Positions 14,501 to 26,500 of a stretch of DNA of 64,000 nucleotides are shown here, one piece after another; the stretch's first letter is position 1; each line of letters opens with the position of its first letter. The position numbers and the translations under genes are program-made. The DNA comes from Pithys albifrons albifrons (taxonomy: Eukaryota; Chordata; Aves; Passeriformes; Thamnophilidae). Where the stretch lies: positions 7,134,965-7,198,964 of the forward strand of contig NC_092459.1 of the NCBI RefSeq assembly GCF_047495875.1. Reading direction: 5' to 3'. The notes under the pieces were generated by a model. That model had not been told where the DNA came from and did no database searches. It was given only the letters and a program-made list of their open reading frames with translations.

Positions 14501-17500
14501 AGTAGACCAAAAAACTGATCTTGTGAAAACAAACCATTCTATTCCAATTGGCCTTGGGGCCACAGAACAGTTCTTGGCTTCATTTCCTACAACGGTGCAA
14601 ATATAACCTGTATTTATACCTGCAAAAGCAGCAACAGTTTGATTGTTGGAGAGCAGTTGAGAGAAAACAGTCTGTGGAAATCTGACTCCACAATTGTCAA
14701 AGCAGAAGCTGAGAAACTGGTAACCCAAAGCAAAAGATGATGCATTTAATGTTGGAAAGGCTTTTTGCAAAGGTATTGATCAGTGAAGAGACACAAGACT
14801 ATCAAAAGCAGGCCAGTGAGGAAAAATGTGCTTTTACAGCATGGCATTTATGAAACAATAGAACAGATTGCTCTGTAACCAATGAGTATTTGATCATGAT
14901 GCATTGAAAGGCACCATCATTTTCCAGCCCATCAAGGCACTCATCATTTGCCAAATAACCAAACCATGCCTGGAAGAACTATATTATGCCCTGGGTTTAA
15001 GAGCAAACCTGTAAGTCTCTAAAGTCAGAGAAGGAAAACTAATAAAGAGCTTTGCTCAGACTTCTATATAAGAAATGTGGAATAAGTAAGCAAGTTGTAG
15101 ACACTCTTCAGATTTTACCTGAGTCTGGCAAATATTCAGTACTTGTGACCTTAATAATACAGTCCTAGTTAACCTAGAGATGGTGAGAAATATTGATGAA
15201 AAATTGCTTTAAAATTGAATGAATGTAAGCATTATCATACTGAGGAATGCTATTGCTTTCCCAGGAACTAATATCAGGAAATGAAAAAGTCCATCTTATC
15301 CATTCTCTCATTTCTAACAATGGTCAGAACAAAATGCTTCCAAGAAATGGGCAAAAGCTCTGCCATAGAAAAGTCTTCCAGTTAGTAAAGGCATCATTCT
15401 TAGAGGCAATGACTTAAAGACCTAAAGTTTTTATAGTAGTATGTAGCTCTAAATTTCGGTTGTAGTGGATTAAGACAATTCAAAATATTTCTTGACTGCC
15501 ACTGTCTATGTCCTCACTTGCTAATTTCTTGACCCTGAGTGGTTCTTACTGTAATGGACTCTATCCTATGTAATGTAAAAATGGATTTCCTTTTACAAGT
15601 TCTGGTTAGTTCTACCTCTTAATATTCCTCTGTATTACAAATTATATGCGAAACAACTTTTAAGAAATAAAGGAATCTCTTCTGGGCCTGGTTGCATTTC
15701 AGATTTTTGTTTTTTAGTCATAATGAGCTGTGTTTTATTAAAAGCCTCATACACAAGGGAGGACAGAGACCATCTGGAAAGTGTTGCTTGACTGAAAAGT
15801 ATATGAATTACCTAAGTGACATTCAACCTGTAAAAATAAATCTAATGGAATACATAAGAATTTTAAAAAAAGAATTATCTAAAGCATAGGTTTGCTGTAG
15901 GTGGGGAACAGAATCAAGGGAGCCAGAAGCAGCAGATCTGTGAGGCTGGCCAGGAAGGGTGATAAAACTTGCTGTGACCCTGTAGAAGTACAGAGAATGC
16001 CCACAGCCTGCACCACAGTCATGAGGGCATCACTGCTCTCTTACAAAACCCCTCCAGTTCTAGCTAAGGAAAGTTTATTCATTTCTTGGTGAAAAAAGAC
16101 AATATCTTAATGTGTGTTACCTTTGTTCATCTGCCCAAGGGATTGGTTGGTATGAGTAGCAGCAACAGCTTTGCAATTGGGAAGCGTGATGAAGGCAGGG
16201 CCATGGATTTCTTTTCCTCTGAATTTGTCCACTCTAGAGTCTCTTATGGTACTTTCTTCCAAGGAAGATACTGCTGAAACTGTACTATCTGGACCTTGAT
16301 GTAGAAATTTGGCTTTGTGTTTCTTCCTGTACCCATTCCAGAGCATAGCTCCTACTAACTTAGAAAATAGAACAATATTTTGATGTGTGAGACTTAATAA
16401 ATTTACAACTACAGCTACAATCTTGTGGATAGAGTCAACATAATCCATAGGGAAATGAAGTGAGTTCAGGTAACCCTTTGTAGCCTTGTTTATTTTAGTC
16501 TAATAAACATGCTACTAAAGAATGTGCGTGTGCATCCATTAACGTGTCTAGATTGGGGCTATCTTCACAACCACTCATTTTTATTGGAAAGGGAACTGTT
16601 CTGATAATTTCCTGAAATTCATTAGCCAGTGAAGTTGAAAAGGATTTTCTTTTCCTTTGTTTTGTCTCTTGTTTCATTCGTATGGCATCTCTTTCTGTCT
16701 ATTCTTTCTGTCACAGTAAATTCATCCTCTTTAGGCCAGCAAGGAGCACAGTATCATTTTTATGTAATTAAGATGCAGACTACAGAACAAACCCACACAG
16801 AACAAGCATAAGTCATGGCACCACAACAAAGAGCTGATTTTTAAATTAATCAAGGGCATATATATATATATATATCAAAGTTTATCAGGGTTTAGTTGGA
16901 AATGCATAACCTTCTTTTATATTTTTGCAACATGTGTAAGTAATTTTTTTCAAGATATTTTTACATGCAGACATAGTTACAACCCATCTTGACTTTCCAC
17001 AAACAGTATAATGTGACCCCTCAGTTTTTAGTGTGAGTTTGCAATTAATCTAGTCCTAACCTAATCTTTTCATGCAAATAAGCAAATCATCTTTGGATAT
17101 TCAATAATCAAGCAAGAAGCTTAAAGACTTGAGGAAAAACACATATTTAAGTCCAAGTACAGGAAATCTCTGAATTGCTTCAAGAATCAAGTATAAAGTT
17201 TATCTGTCTTGAGTTAGAAATACATTTCTTCCCTGAAATCTTCACATCTTTCCAAGTTCCAGCATAGATCTGTTGATATCCACAGAATCAACTGACAACA
17301 TTTTGGTTTAGAATATGGTTTAAAATCTTGAGAAAAATAATAATAATGCTAGACATATAATTGCTTCAAAATCAGGAAATTTTGTATTCACAGATTATTT
17401 GCTTGGCTGCATTGTGGCTGTATCACTGTGTTTGAAGTTCAGCTTAACAGATACATGTGTTCCTCTAACAACTGACTGCTTGAATTGGTGGTTAAATAAC

Positions 17501-20500
17501 TCTAAGCACTGAAAAGCTTGATTGATTTCAGTCATTATTGTTTCTGAAAACTAATAATTTAGCTGAAGGATATTAAGTCCTTGCTGTGACACCTTGGGTT
17601 AAAGAGCTACCAATGATATAAAGCAGTCTTTTCTTTTCTGGATCCTTGATTTGAGCCCAATCAGGCTTCCTCTACCACAAAACCTCCACAAATAATTCTA
17701 ACACATTTTGGCACAGTTTGTCGTCTCTGCTTAGCAAATGTGTGAGACTAAACTGACACTGATCCTTAATCACCTTTAATCCATGGAGAGGGAATGATCC
17801 TACCAGGGCAGGAAAAAGGTCATTGGCAGGATCATGGGGAGAAGCTAAGTTGGCAGTAAATTTCATAAGCCTGACCTGGGAATAAATGAGGGGCTTCCAT
17901 TTTCAAGGTAATCTGTATATATAAAAGATCTGCATATAAAAAGTTACAACATGTTATGAAGGTATTTATACATTAAAAGCACAGTGAACATGATATTGGT
18001 CTTTTTAAACTGTGATTTCACTTTTAACCTCCAAGACCTAATTGTTTATGGTAGTTATATAATTAGCTATAGAGGTTTTTGTTATTAAACTCTGGTGACC
18101 TGGTTATGAATTACAAGAAGTATCAGCAAAACTTGAGATGGAATAGAATGTTATAGATACTCTGGGGTTATACAGCTATCTCCAGGTACATTGAACAGTT
18201 TCTGTAGGTTTTCTACCTATTTTTTTTGTTTGCTTGGTTTTTGAGAAATGCTTTTTCCTTCCTAGTTGCTATGTGAAAAAGCCACATGAAGGAATAATTA
18301 CAGAGGCCATGGTACTGCAAAGATTCATGTTATAAGCTTCATTTTCTGTGCTTTGGATTATCCCACTGACCCAGGCTGACTCATAGTGCATCAGTCTAGC
18401 ATATGCAAAAATACAGATCTAAAGGAATGGAATTACATAATGCAAATAAAGAACAAAGCCCACTGGCTTTAAACTGTTAAACCAGATGAACAGATTGAAA
18501 AAAAAAAGCTGAAAAGCTTCTATATGTTCCTTTTCTGGAAATTCTAGGCTGGTTCAAAACCAAATCTTTAGGTGCCTGTTTCCTAGATGAGGGCACAGAT
18601 TTACTGGGCTTTTGCATTACAAGCAAAGGATGAGAAAAAAGTAAATATTGTTCCTTTCTTCCAAAGTCTTTTCAGGAGATAACTGCATTTCATGTACCTT
18701 CAGTGGACAGAGATGACTTCATAATTCAAATCTCTGAGAGACAGGATTTAGGTTTCAGCTCCAGCCTTGATATTGCAAACCATCCTTGCTAAGTAAAGTG
18801 CTTTCAAGCCACTGTGTTGTCTCTGACAAGTTCTGAAGCACTCACGTTCATGTCTATGAGAACTCTGTTCTCATGTTGGGATCTGAATATTGCAGCCCAA
18901 AGAATCAATGTATGTGGTGTTCATCTCTTTTACACATCCCATTATAACTATGCTGTGGTGGGTTTCTTCAGACACTGAATGTTTTCATCGTTTATCATTT
19001 GCTTTGGCAAGCAAGTAGAACTGACTTGATTTCTGTAGAAAGCTGTACCAAGTGCACAACTTTTTATAAACTCATGCAACAACCACTGTGCACACCTTCA
19101 TTTTATGGCAGGAACAACTCACTTAAGTTGAGCCAGGTATCAATTAGGGACTGATGGAAGACACACCCATTTCAAACTACAGGGCAGTTCTGTTCCCTCA
19201 AATATTTAACACTGTCACTTCAAGCATTCCTGCTGAAAGTAAAGGGGCAGCACATCATACAAATGTGTGTGTGCACAGTATTGTGTCCTTCAAGCCTTTT
19301 GTGTTGACTTCTCTAATACAGTTCAGAGAAAGATTTTAAATTCATCAAGCACAGTATTCTCATAGAGGCATGTCTTGACTTTGAGTACTTACAGGTACTC
19401 ACAGTCTACAAAACACACTTTGTCAAAGCAGCCTGAAACATGTTTTTAAAATGAGGAAACTGAGACAGAGAGACTTCGTAATTTGAACAGGGTCTCAGAG
19501 GCTTTCAGTGCTAGTTCAGAAAAATTTCAGGCCTCCTGACCTGTCATCCCACAGTCTTATCTTTCACATGTAATGATTTTTCAGAATAATAACTTCAATA
19601 TTCTGTTACTTTTACCAAACCCCAGACAGTTCTTTCTTCGATGAGTAGTGAGATACAGCAGTGAATGCCAAACAGATTGCAGCTACATTTCACCCAAATT
19701 CAGCATGGACACTGAGGTCAATACAGCTTCTACACAGCCCATCATGTGCATTCCTGATGTTTGCATTTCGAGCCAGGGTTCTGCAGATTTCTGGATGGAC
19801 TTTATTTTGTGCAGTCAATAGTTCTGCATGTTTTGGTGAGACAACTTCATCACTCAGAAAGTTCAACATGTGGAGTCTAGGTTGCATTTTATATTCTACT
19901 TGAAATCATGACAACAAAACCAAAGAAATATTTTTTCCAGGACTCTTGGTAATGATTCTGGGAATCTTGAGAAATTTTCAGATAAAGCAAGCATTGGCAC
20001 AAGTTGGAAATCTTTCCAGAGACTGTAACACCAGATAGCAAGCACTGAGAAGGGGAACTCACAAGACAATCTTCCTCTTCAAAGCCTAGTGAAAGATTTC
20101 AGAGGCCATTCCTTTTGCAAACCTTAGCTTCTGGTTGTACCCAGTTCACTGACTGATTTTTCAGAGCTGCTGAAAAGCTCCAAGTAACAGTCCCTGAGAG
20201 CCTTTTGAGTTGTCTTTCTAATTACACACCAAAAAAAAGTAAGTAAATTCTTCTAAATTCTTCTTTCCTTAGAAAAAAGAAGCTTGGTATTCATGAAATA
20301 GGGAAACAGAACAAGTTTTTTGAAAAGGAAAGAACTAAATATTCAAAAAATGCCAAGGTTAGCAGAGTATAGCATTAGGAAATAGCAGAGAGATTTCTCC
20401 CTGAACTTGTGACTTAGCTTTTGAGAAAAATAGCTTTTCTGAAGAAGCCCAGATTGACATTCCACAGCAGCAAGAGAGAAGGTTACTGTTCCTGCTTTAT

Positions 20501-23500
20501 AATGGTATCTCTTTCAAAATAGCTTTCTATAGATATTAAACTTCTTACAGTGTAATGTGGATTAGAGGGAAGCAGTGGATTTAGGATAGTTTGACCTTAA
20601 AGATTTTTACAGTGTCTCCCATTATTTTCTTATAACAAAGTTTGGGAAATTGGACATATCTGAAACAACTACTGGACAGATGTGTGACTATGGAAAACGG
20701 AATTCAGGAGGATTTTTGAAACTGGAAAGACATAGCTAGAAGGGGTTAGTAACAGTCTTATCTTCATTCCTTTAGTATTCAGTAGTTGTGTTAGGGATGT
20801 GACCAGTAGAATACAGTGTGTTTGCTGAGGTTATAGATGTCATCATGCTAGAAAGTATTGCAGATATGCTGGAGATGGACAGGACCAAAGTGACCTTCAC
20901 AAGCTAGGGAAGCTGTTTGTGGAGCAAGAAGAACAGCATGCTGTCATTCCTTAAAGAGCCAAGTTGTTCTGTACGTAAATTACTTACAAGAATGGGAAAT
21001 TACTGGTTAAGAAATTTCCTGAATTTCTGCAGGAAAAAAGTCTTTGGATTATCATGGCTCACAAGTTGATGTGGGTTAACCTGTCATGTTGTAAAGTGAG
21101 ACATGATTTTCATACTTATGAATAGGTACAAAAGCTGAAAGAGTTACAGCTCCTCTGTTGAAGAAAGAGACACTGTAGCATGAGCTGAAACACTGCATCA
21201 GTAAAGTTCAGGAGAGAGATGAGCACTGCATGTTTCCAGAGGAAATCAAGAAAGAACGGTAGCAGGCATAGAGAATAGTACCTTAAAGGAGAGATTGTTG
21301 TAAATATAAGTTATCTGGCCTTTGTAGATATTTGCCCTAACATTAATTGTATTAACTGCATTTGTAATTAGAGGAGCTCAGGGCAATGCAGTTAATGTGA
21401 ATGCGTCAAATACAATTGGGTATCAGTTTCCTGTGGCAGCAAGGTTCATAGTTAATTGTGTATGACATTAAAAACTATTTTCTTTTATTGTTTTGTATTT
21501 AAATGTATTATGCTGTAAAAGAGGGAGAGCCAGTGTGTCATGAAGTATCATGAACATCATGGCAACGGCACATCTTTAATTGTTGTTTAATTGTTGTTTA
21601 ATTCTTTGATTGTTTGCACCACGATTCTCAGTTTTGCAGTGTCCCACAGAGGTTGTGGCTGTCAGCATACAGCATACACAGCTCTCAGGTGTGGGCATGT
21701 TGGGTGATTTCTATACTGGTACTGCAGAATTCTGTATCATCCTCCTCCTAATATTTATAAAAATAAATGTTCTGATTGGAATGTTGAATTCATGTGGACA
21801 GTGAACAGCTTAAGGAGTCTCTGAGTTTTAGTCGTCTTTAAGAGTCTCTGGTTTCTGATTCCATTCTTTGCACTAGGCTTGTAATGGAAAAAAATACTTT
21901 TTTTTTTGCATATATCTTGCTTACCTTTTCTTTAATTTGAATTTCATTTGCTATTTTTCTCTATCATCTTTGGTCCTCTCACATTCTCACTGCTAGTTCC
22001 TCACAAACTAACTAGAATTGTGTCCTGTGCAATGCTGTCAATAAATTACTTATCCATGGACAAGAGCATTAAGAAAAAAGTTACCCATGATTTTAATATG
22101 GAACTGGACTAGAATCTTAGGCCAGGATTCATTCCACCTGAATTTTTAAGCACTTAAGTCAAGTTAAAGCCTAAAGGTCTAATCACTGAAAAGACAGTTT
22201 TCTTGAGAGGTGATTTAAGCCATCACAGAAACGATTCAATTTGCCAGGTGTGTTCAATAATTATTTAGAGATTTTTATATAAATTCTTAAATGTTATTAT
22301 TTTATTATTTTTATAAATTTGAAGGGGTGTTAAATTATTATGAATTTAGACCTTATTCTTTCTTGTTATGAAAACCAGATTATCTAATCTAATCCTAATT
22401 TTTTTCTTTGCTTCCAGACTCCTTAACACATTGCAACCTTTAATTTTATGGCTGTTTAGTTCCAGCCAAAGTTCATTGTGTGATACATAAGAAAGAGCTT
22501 TTAGACAACCTGCAATTTTTACTCAACTGGTTGTGCTTATTGAAGAACTTACAGATCAGTAAAATGCTATTTTCCTTGGTAAAATCAGTAGCAGTTAGAC
22601 ACTATTTTGTACTCCTCAAGACACAGGACAGGGTGATTCTTGCATAGCAAGACAGTTATCAACTCAGCAATTCTCTATTTAAGGTTCTTACTATTCCTAA
22701 ATGTACCCTGATATATTCTGTATTCTCCACTGTTGCTACTTCTTGATACTTCACTACTCAAAAATAAATTGTTATCACCAGAAAAAGAATACAGAAAGCA
22801 GAAACCTCCTGACTGTATAGAACAAGAAAGTTAGATGCCATAAAGGAAGGTCATATAGCTTCCAAACAGCATAACTATCTTCTTTAGCTGCTTCTTTAGC
22901 CTCTACAATTCTATTGTAGGCCTCTTGTTTCTGATATACCTAAGGAATATTTTATTGTTTATTTTTAAATCTTTTAATGTTTGTTCTTGGAAACCTACTT
23001 TTGCTCTTTGCAATTTCCTCTTACTTAACGCCTGCTGAAGTTGAAGTTCCTGTTTATTGGTTTCCCTAGGATCATGTTTCCAAAATTTCAAGGATTTTTT
23101 TTTGGTTGAAATAGACTCTTGAACCTTGCCATTCATCCGGTTTAACTTAATCCTGCCTTCCTGGTTCCCTTTCTTTCACAGTACCCAAGTGTGCTGGTTT
23201 AAAGGTGAACCAGCAGGGGAAATGAACTCACCACGAGAGAGATTGTAAGTCAGACCTAAAATTTAATAATAATATTACAATAACAACACTGACACACAAG
23301 GGAAATTGCTTTCAACTCACAAAACCCCAGCAGTATAACCCAGTGTCCTGGGGCACAAACCCAAGGGGGTTTGTTTGCCCTTGTGCTGAGACCCCTGTGG
23401 TTCCCCCAAGTCCAGAGCAAAAGGAAATGAAAAACCTGTTGGTGCAGGCGAGGGCTGTGGTCTGGGCAAGAGCGGTGATCTCCTCCTGTCATGGTCCTGC

Positions 23501-26500
23501 TGCTGCTCTGGATCCGACAAGAGGTTCCCAAGGTCTTCTTACCCACCACTTATGTACCCTCAGGGAGCTCTCAGTCCCTCCCCCTGGGCGGGGACTCACA
23601 CAATGGGTGATTAACTCTGGGAGCCAGGGGGTGTTGAGCTGTTGATGGCCCATTAGCAGCTCCGCCCCCCTCAGGCTGGGTGTGAAGGTGATAATGGCTC
23701 CCTGGGCAGCTGCTGCTAATGGCCCATTGACCTTGGGGAATGAATAGAGGGGGTGGAATACACAGCTTTGATCACCCCCACACAGGGTTAGCTGGTCCCT
23801 CCTGCTGAACTAGGACACCAAGACTTCAGAGACAGTTCCTTTTAAAGTACTGCCCTTATTGCCTTTGCTGCCTTACTGGTTTACTTTCAGGATCTCTGTG
23901 ACTAATCCAAGTTTACTAAGTCTGTGGATTCCACTTGATTTGTTGTTATTTACTGAAAAAAGCACAAACATCTCAGAAATATGAGCAGACCCCCACCAAG
24001 ATCAGGAGACTGGACAGAGTAACCATGGGAAAAGGGGAGCAGGGGAATACTTACTATCCCCACTGTATGACTGAACTGGGGATCGAGAGCTGCCCACAGA
24101 ATCCCAGTGGTGTTGGATGAACTGGTATGTGTCAGGTTCTGCACCAATGGTCACCAATATTTTTATCCCTACCAGCCATCCACTGTTGGTGCTACAAGGT
24201 AATGCAGAAGTTCTGACTGCAGCTGCAGTATCCGTCGTGGCCTACTGACAACAGCCTCATTCTGGACTGGAAAGTAGAAAACTTGTCATACTAAAATCCT
24301 CATATAGTAGGTTTTGTACGAGTCCTGTTGCCAAATACGGGCTTGTGCACTTAGTGCTTTGTGAAATCCTGTAAATCCACAGTGAGTCACATACACCTGA
24401 AGAACCTGCATCTCAGACAGAAAGGACTGCTCTCCATGTGCCTTCTGACACAGCGCATGGCTTTAGACACATAGATCAGGCAGATTCATTTATGGGTAGG
24501 AGCTTTGATCACTAAAGTAATACTTACCACATTAGAAACAGGAATCAACCTGAAATTAATTAAACACCTTTGAACTTCCTCATGGAATTACAGAGTGGTC
24601 TGGATTGGAAAGAACTGTAAAGATCATATAGTTCTAACCTCCCTGCCATGGGTAGGGACTCCTTCTACTATACCAGGTTGCTCAAAACTCCATCCAACCT
24701 GGCCTTGAACACTTCCATGGCTGGGGTATCCTCAGCTTCTCTGTGCAACCTGCTCCAGTGCCTCACCACCCTCACAGTGAAGAATTTCTTCCTTCTTTAT
24801 ATCTAATATGAACCTGCCCTCTTTCATCTTAAGGCCATTCCCCTGTGTCCTGTTGCTCCATGCCCTTTTGAGAAGTCCTTCTCCAGCTCTCTTGTAGCCC
24901 CGTTAGGTACTGGAGGTGCTATAAGGTGTCCCTGAATCCTTCTCATCTCCAGGCTGAACAGCCCCAGCTCTCTCAGTCTGTCTTCATAGACGTGCTCCAA
25001 CCCTGTGATCAACTTAGTGACTCTTCATTGGACTTGTTCATACCTCCCATTAAGTTTTTCCTACATGATTTTTGAGGATACATTCTAAGATGAGGGTTCT
25101 TCTATCAAAGGTGTATAATGCACCAGTGTTTGGAGCTGAATTGAGAAAATGATGACCAGTGTCAGGGTATAAACTCAACAATGCTGTAGATGCACAGACT
25201 TCTGCCTGCTGCACTATGGGATTAGATGATCAGGTTGCTAGACACAAAACTGCAATGAAACCCCTTTGCCCAGCAGAGTAGGATGGGACCAGCAAATTTG
25301 TTGGATTGTCTATGTGATGTCACATCTGCAACCCTTTCCTCTTGCCTAGGAAAGGAAGAACTTGCACCAGCTGTATCAATGTTTAATTGAAGAAGACAGA
25401 GCTCTGCAGGCACATAACTGAATTATATCTTCTTTGGCTGGCTCAGAAGTAGATACTACTTTCTAGGATTTTTTTTTTCACTTGAGAGCATTGGCTTTGT
25501 CTTTTAACATTTGATCTCCAGCACCATCACTCATCTCTCTGTGGTGGCATTCTGTTTCCTTAGAGCACTGTTGGAATTCAGCCAACTCCGTGTTTTGGTT
25601 GCCACCAAAGACCTGTGTGATTGCCATTTCCTCCCCTATCTCACAGTGTGAGAATGCATTACTCTTGTCTCAAAGCAGCATCAGATCCAACATTGTCATT
25701 CACTACTTGTGCACAAAACTCTGTTGGTTTAGATTTTAAAGTGCCAGTCTTTCCATTTTCTCCTGCTTTTCAAGACAGGATTTAGTATTTTAAAATACTG
25801 TCTGTCATTCTAGGACCTGCAAATAGAAGTGCTTTAAAGTAATTTAGCCACTCAGGGTCTTCTATTGGTTTCACAAACTGGTGAGAAAGAATATTGCCCT
25901 TCACTCCCACATACAGGTTATGAATGTCTCTGTGATCCACAAGCACAGAGGGTTCAGGCTGTGAGGTCAAGAGAGGCTTGCCTATCTTGTTAGCCCAGTA
26001 AGCTGACTGGGCAGAAAAAAAGGGTAAAAGAAGTGCTAATTCTTTGGCTATCTTCACATTTCTTCAGCACAGCACTGATATCAGAAATGGATTTCCCTTA
26101 TTAAAAAATCCTTTGGAGATCCTCTCACATTTTGAAGACGTAATGCAACACTGATGGTCATGCAGCAACTCTTGATTCTGCAATTGAATACATGAGGTTT
26201 GTTCTACAGAAAAACTCAATCTAACAGCGCTTGTTCAAAGCCAGGTCTTAGACTGTACACTGAGCTTCTGCAGGTTCTGTTGTAACAGCAGCCAGGTGAG
26301 GTGGACACAGTGTGATCCTTCTGTCAAAATGTTTAAATCTGTGAATATTTAGGCATTCAGACAAACAACCCACTTTTCCAAAGTTCTAAGATCCTGTTGC
26401 TATCTAGTATACGAGACATGCCAGAACTCAACACCTCATCAATAATTAGGTGTCCAAATGTTAGACTTAATCATTCACATCTCTGAGACAGTATCTTGCA

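Larger units (their letters stand above)
22850..26330 (-). pseudogene. Unidentified broken coding-like relic, interrupted by LTR and CR1
   Basis: I do not recognise the source. On the minus strand, coding-like pieces recur between transposon insertions. At about 26330-25782 one frame has few stops and contains a 91-residue open part with [14 protein letters not shown] and [14 protein letters not shown]. At about 25640-25490 a frame has [18 protein letters not shown]. At about 24470-24190 there is [18 protein letters not shown]. At 23136-22903 a lysine-rich, possibly coiled-coil 77-residue frame contains [20 protein letters not shown]. Frame shifts and stops separate them. It could be an old retropseudogene or another captured coding sequence. 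Chance open frames in AT-rich DNA cannot be excluded. Confidence 0.3.

Noticed and set aside
14474..14770. 98-codon minus-strand frame in LDAH intron
   Set aside because: No recognised domain, no neighbouring coding-like pieces; chance frame is the simplest explanation.
23190..26330. LTR plus relic as one provirus with its internal region
   Set aside because: The LTR has CCAAG on both sides and no polypurine tract or primer-binding site next to it, so it is a solo LTR inserted into older sequence.
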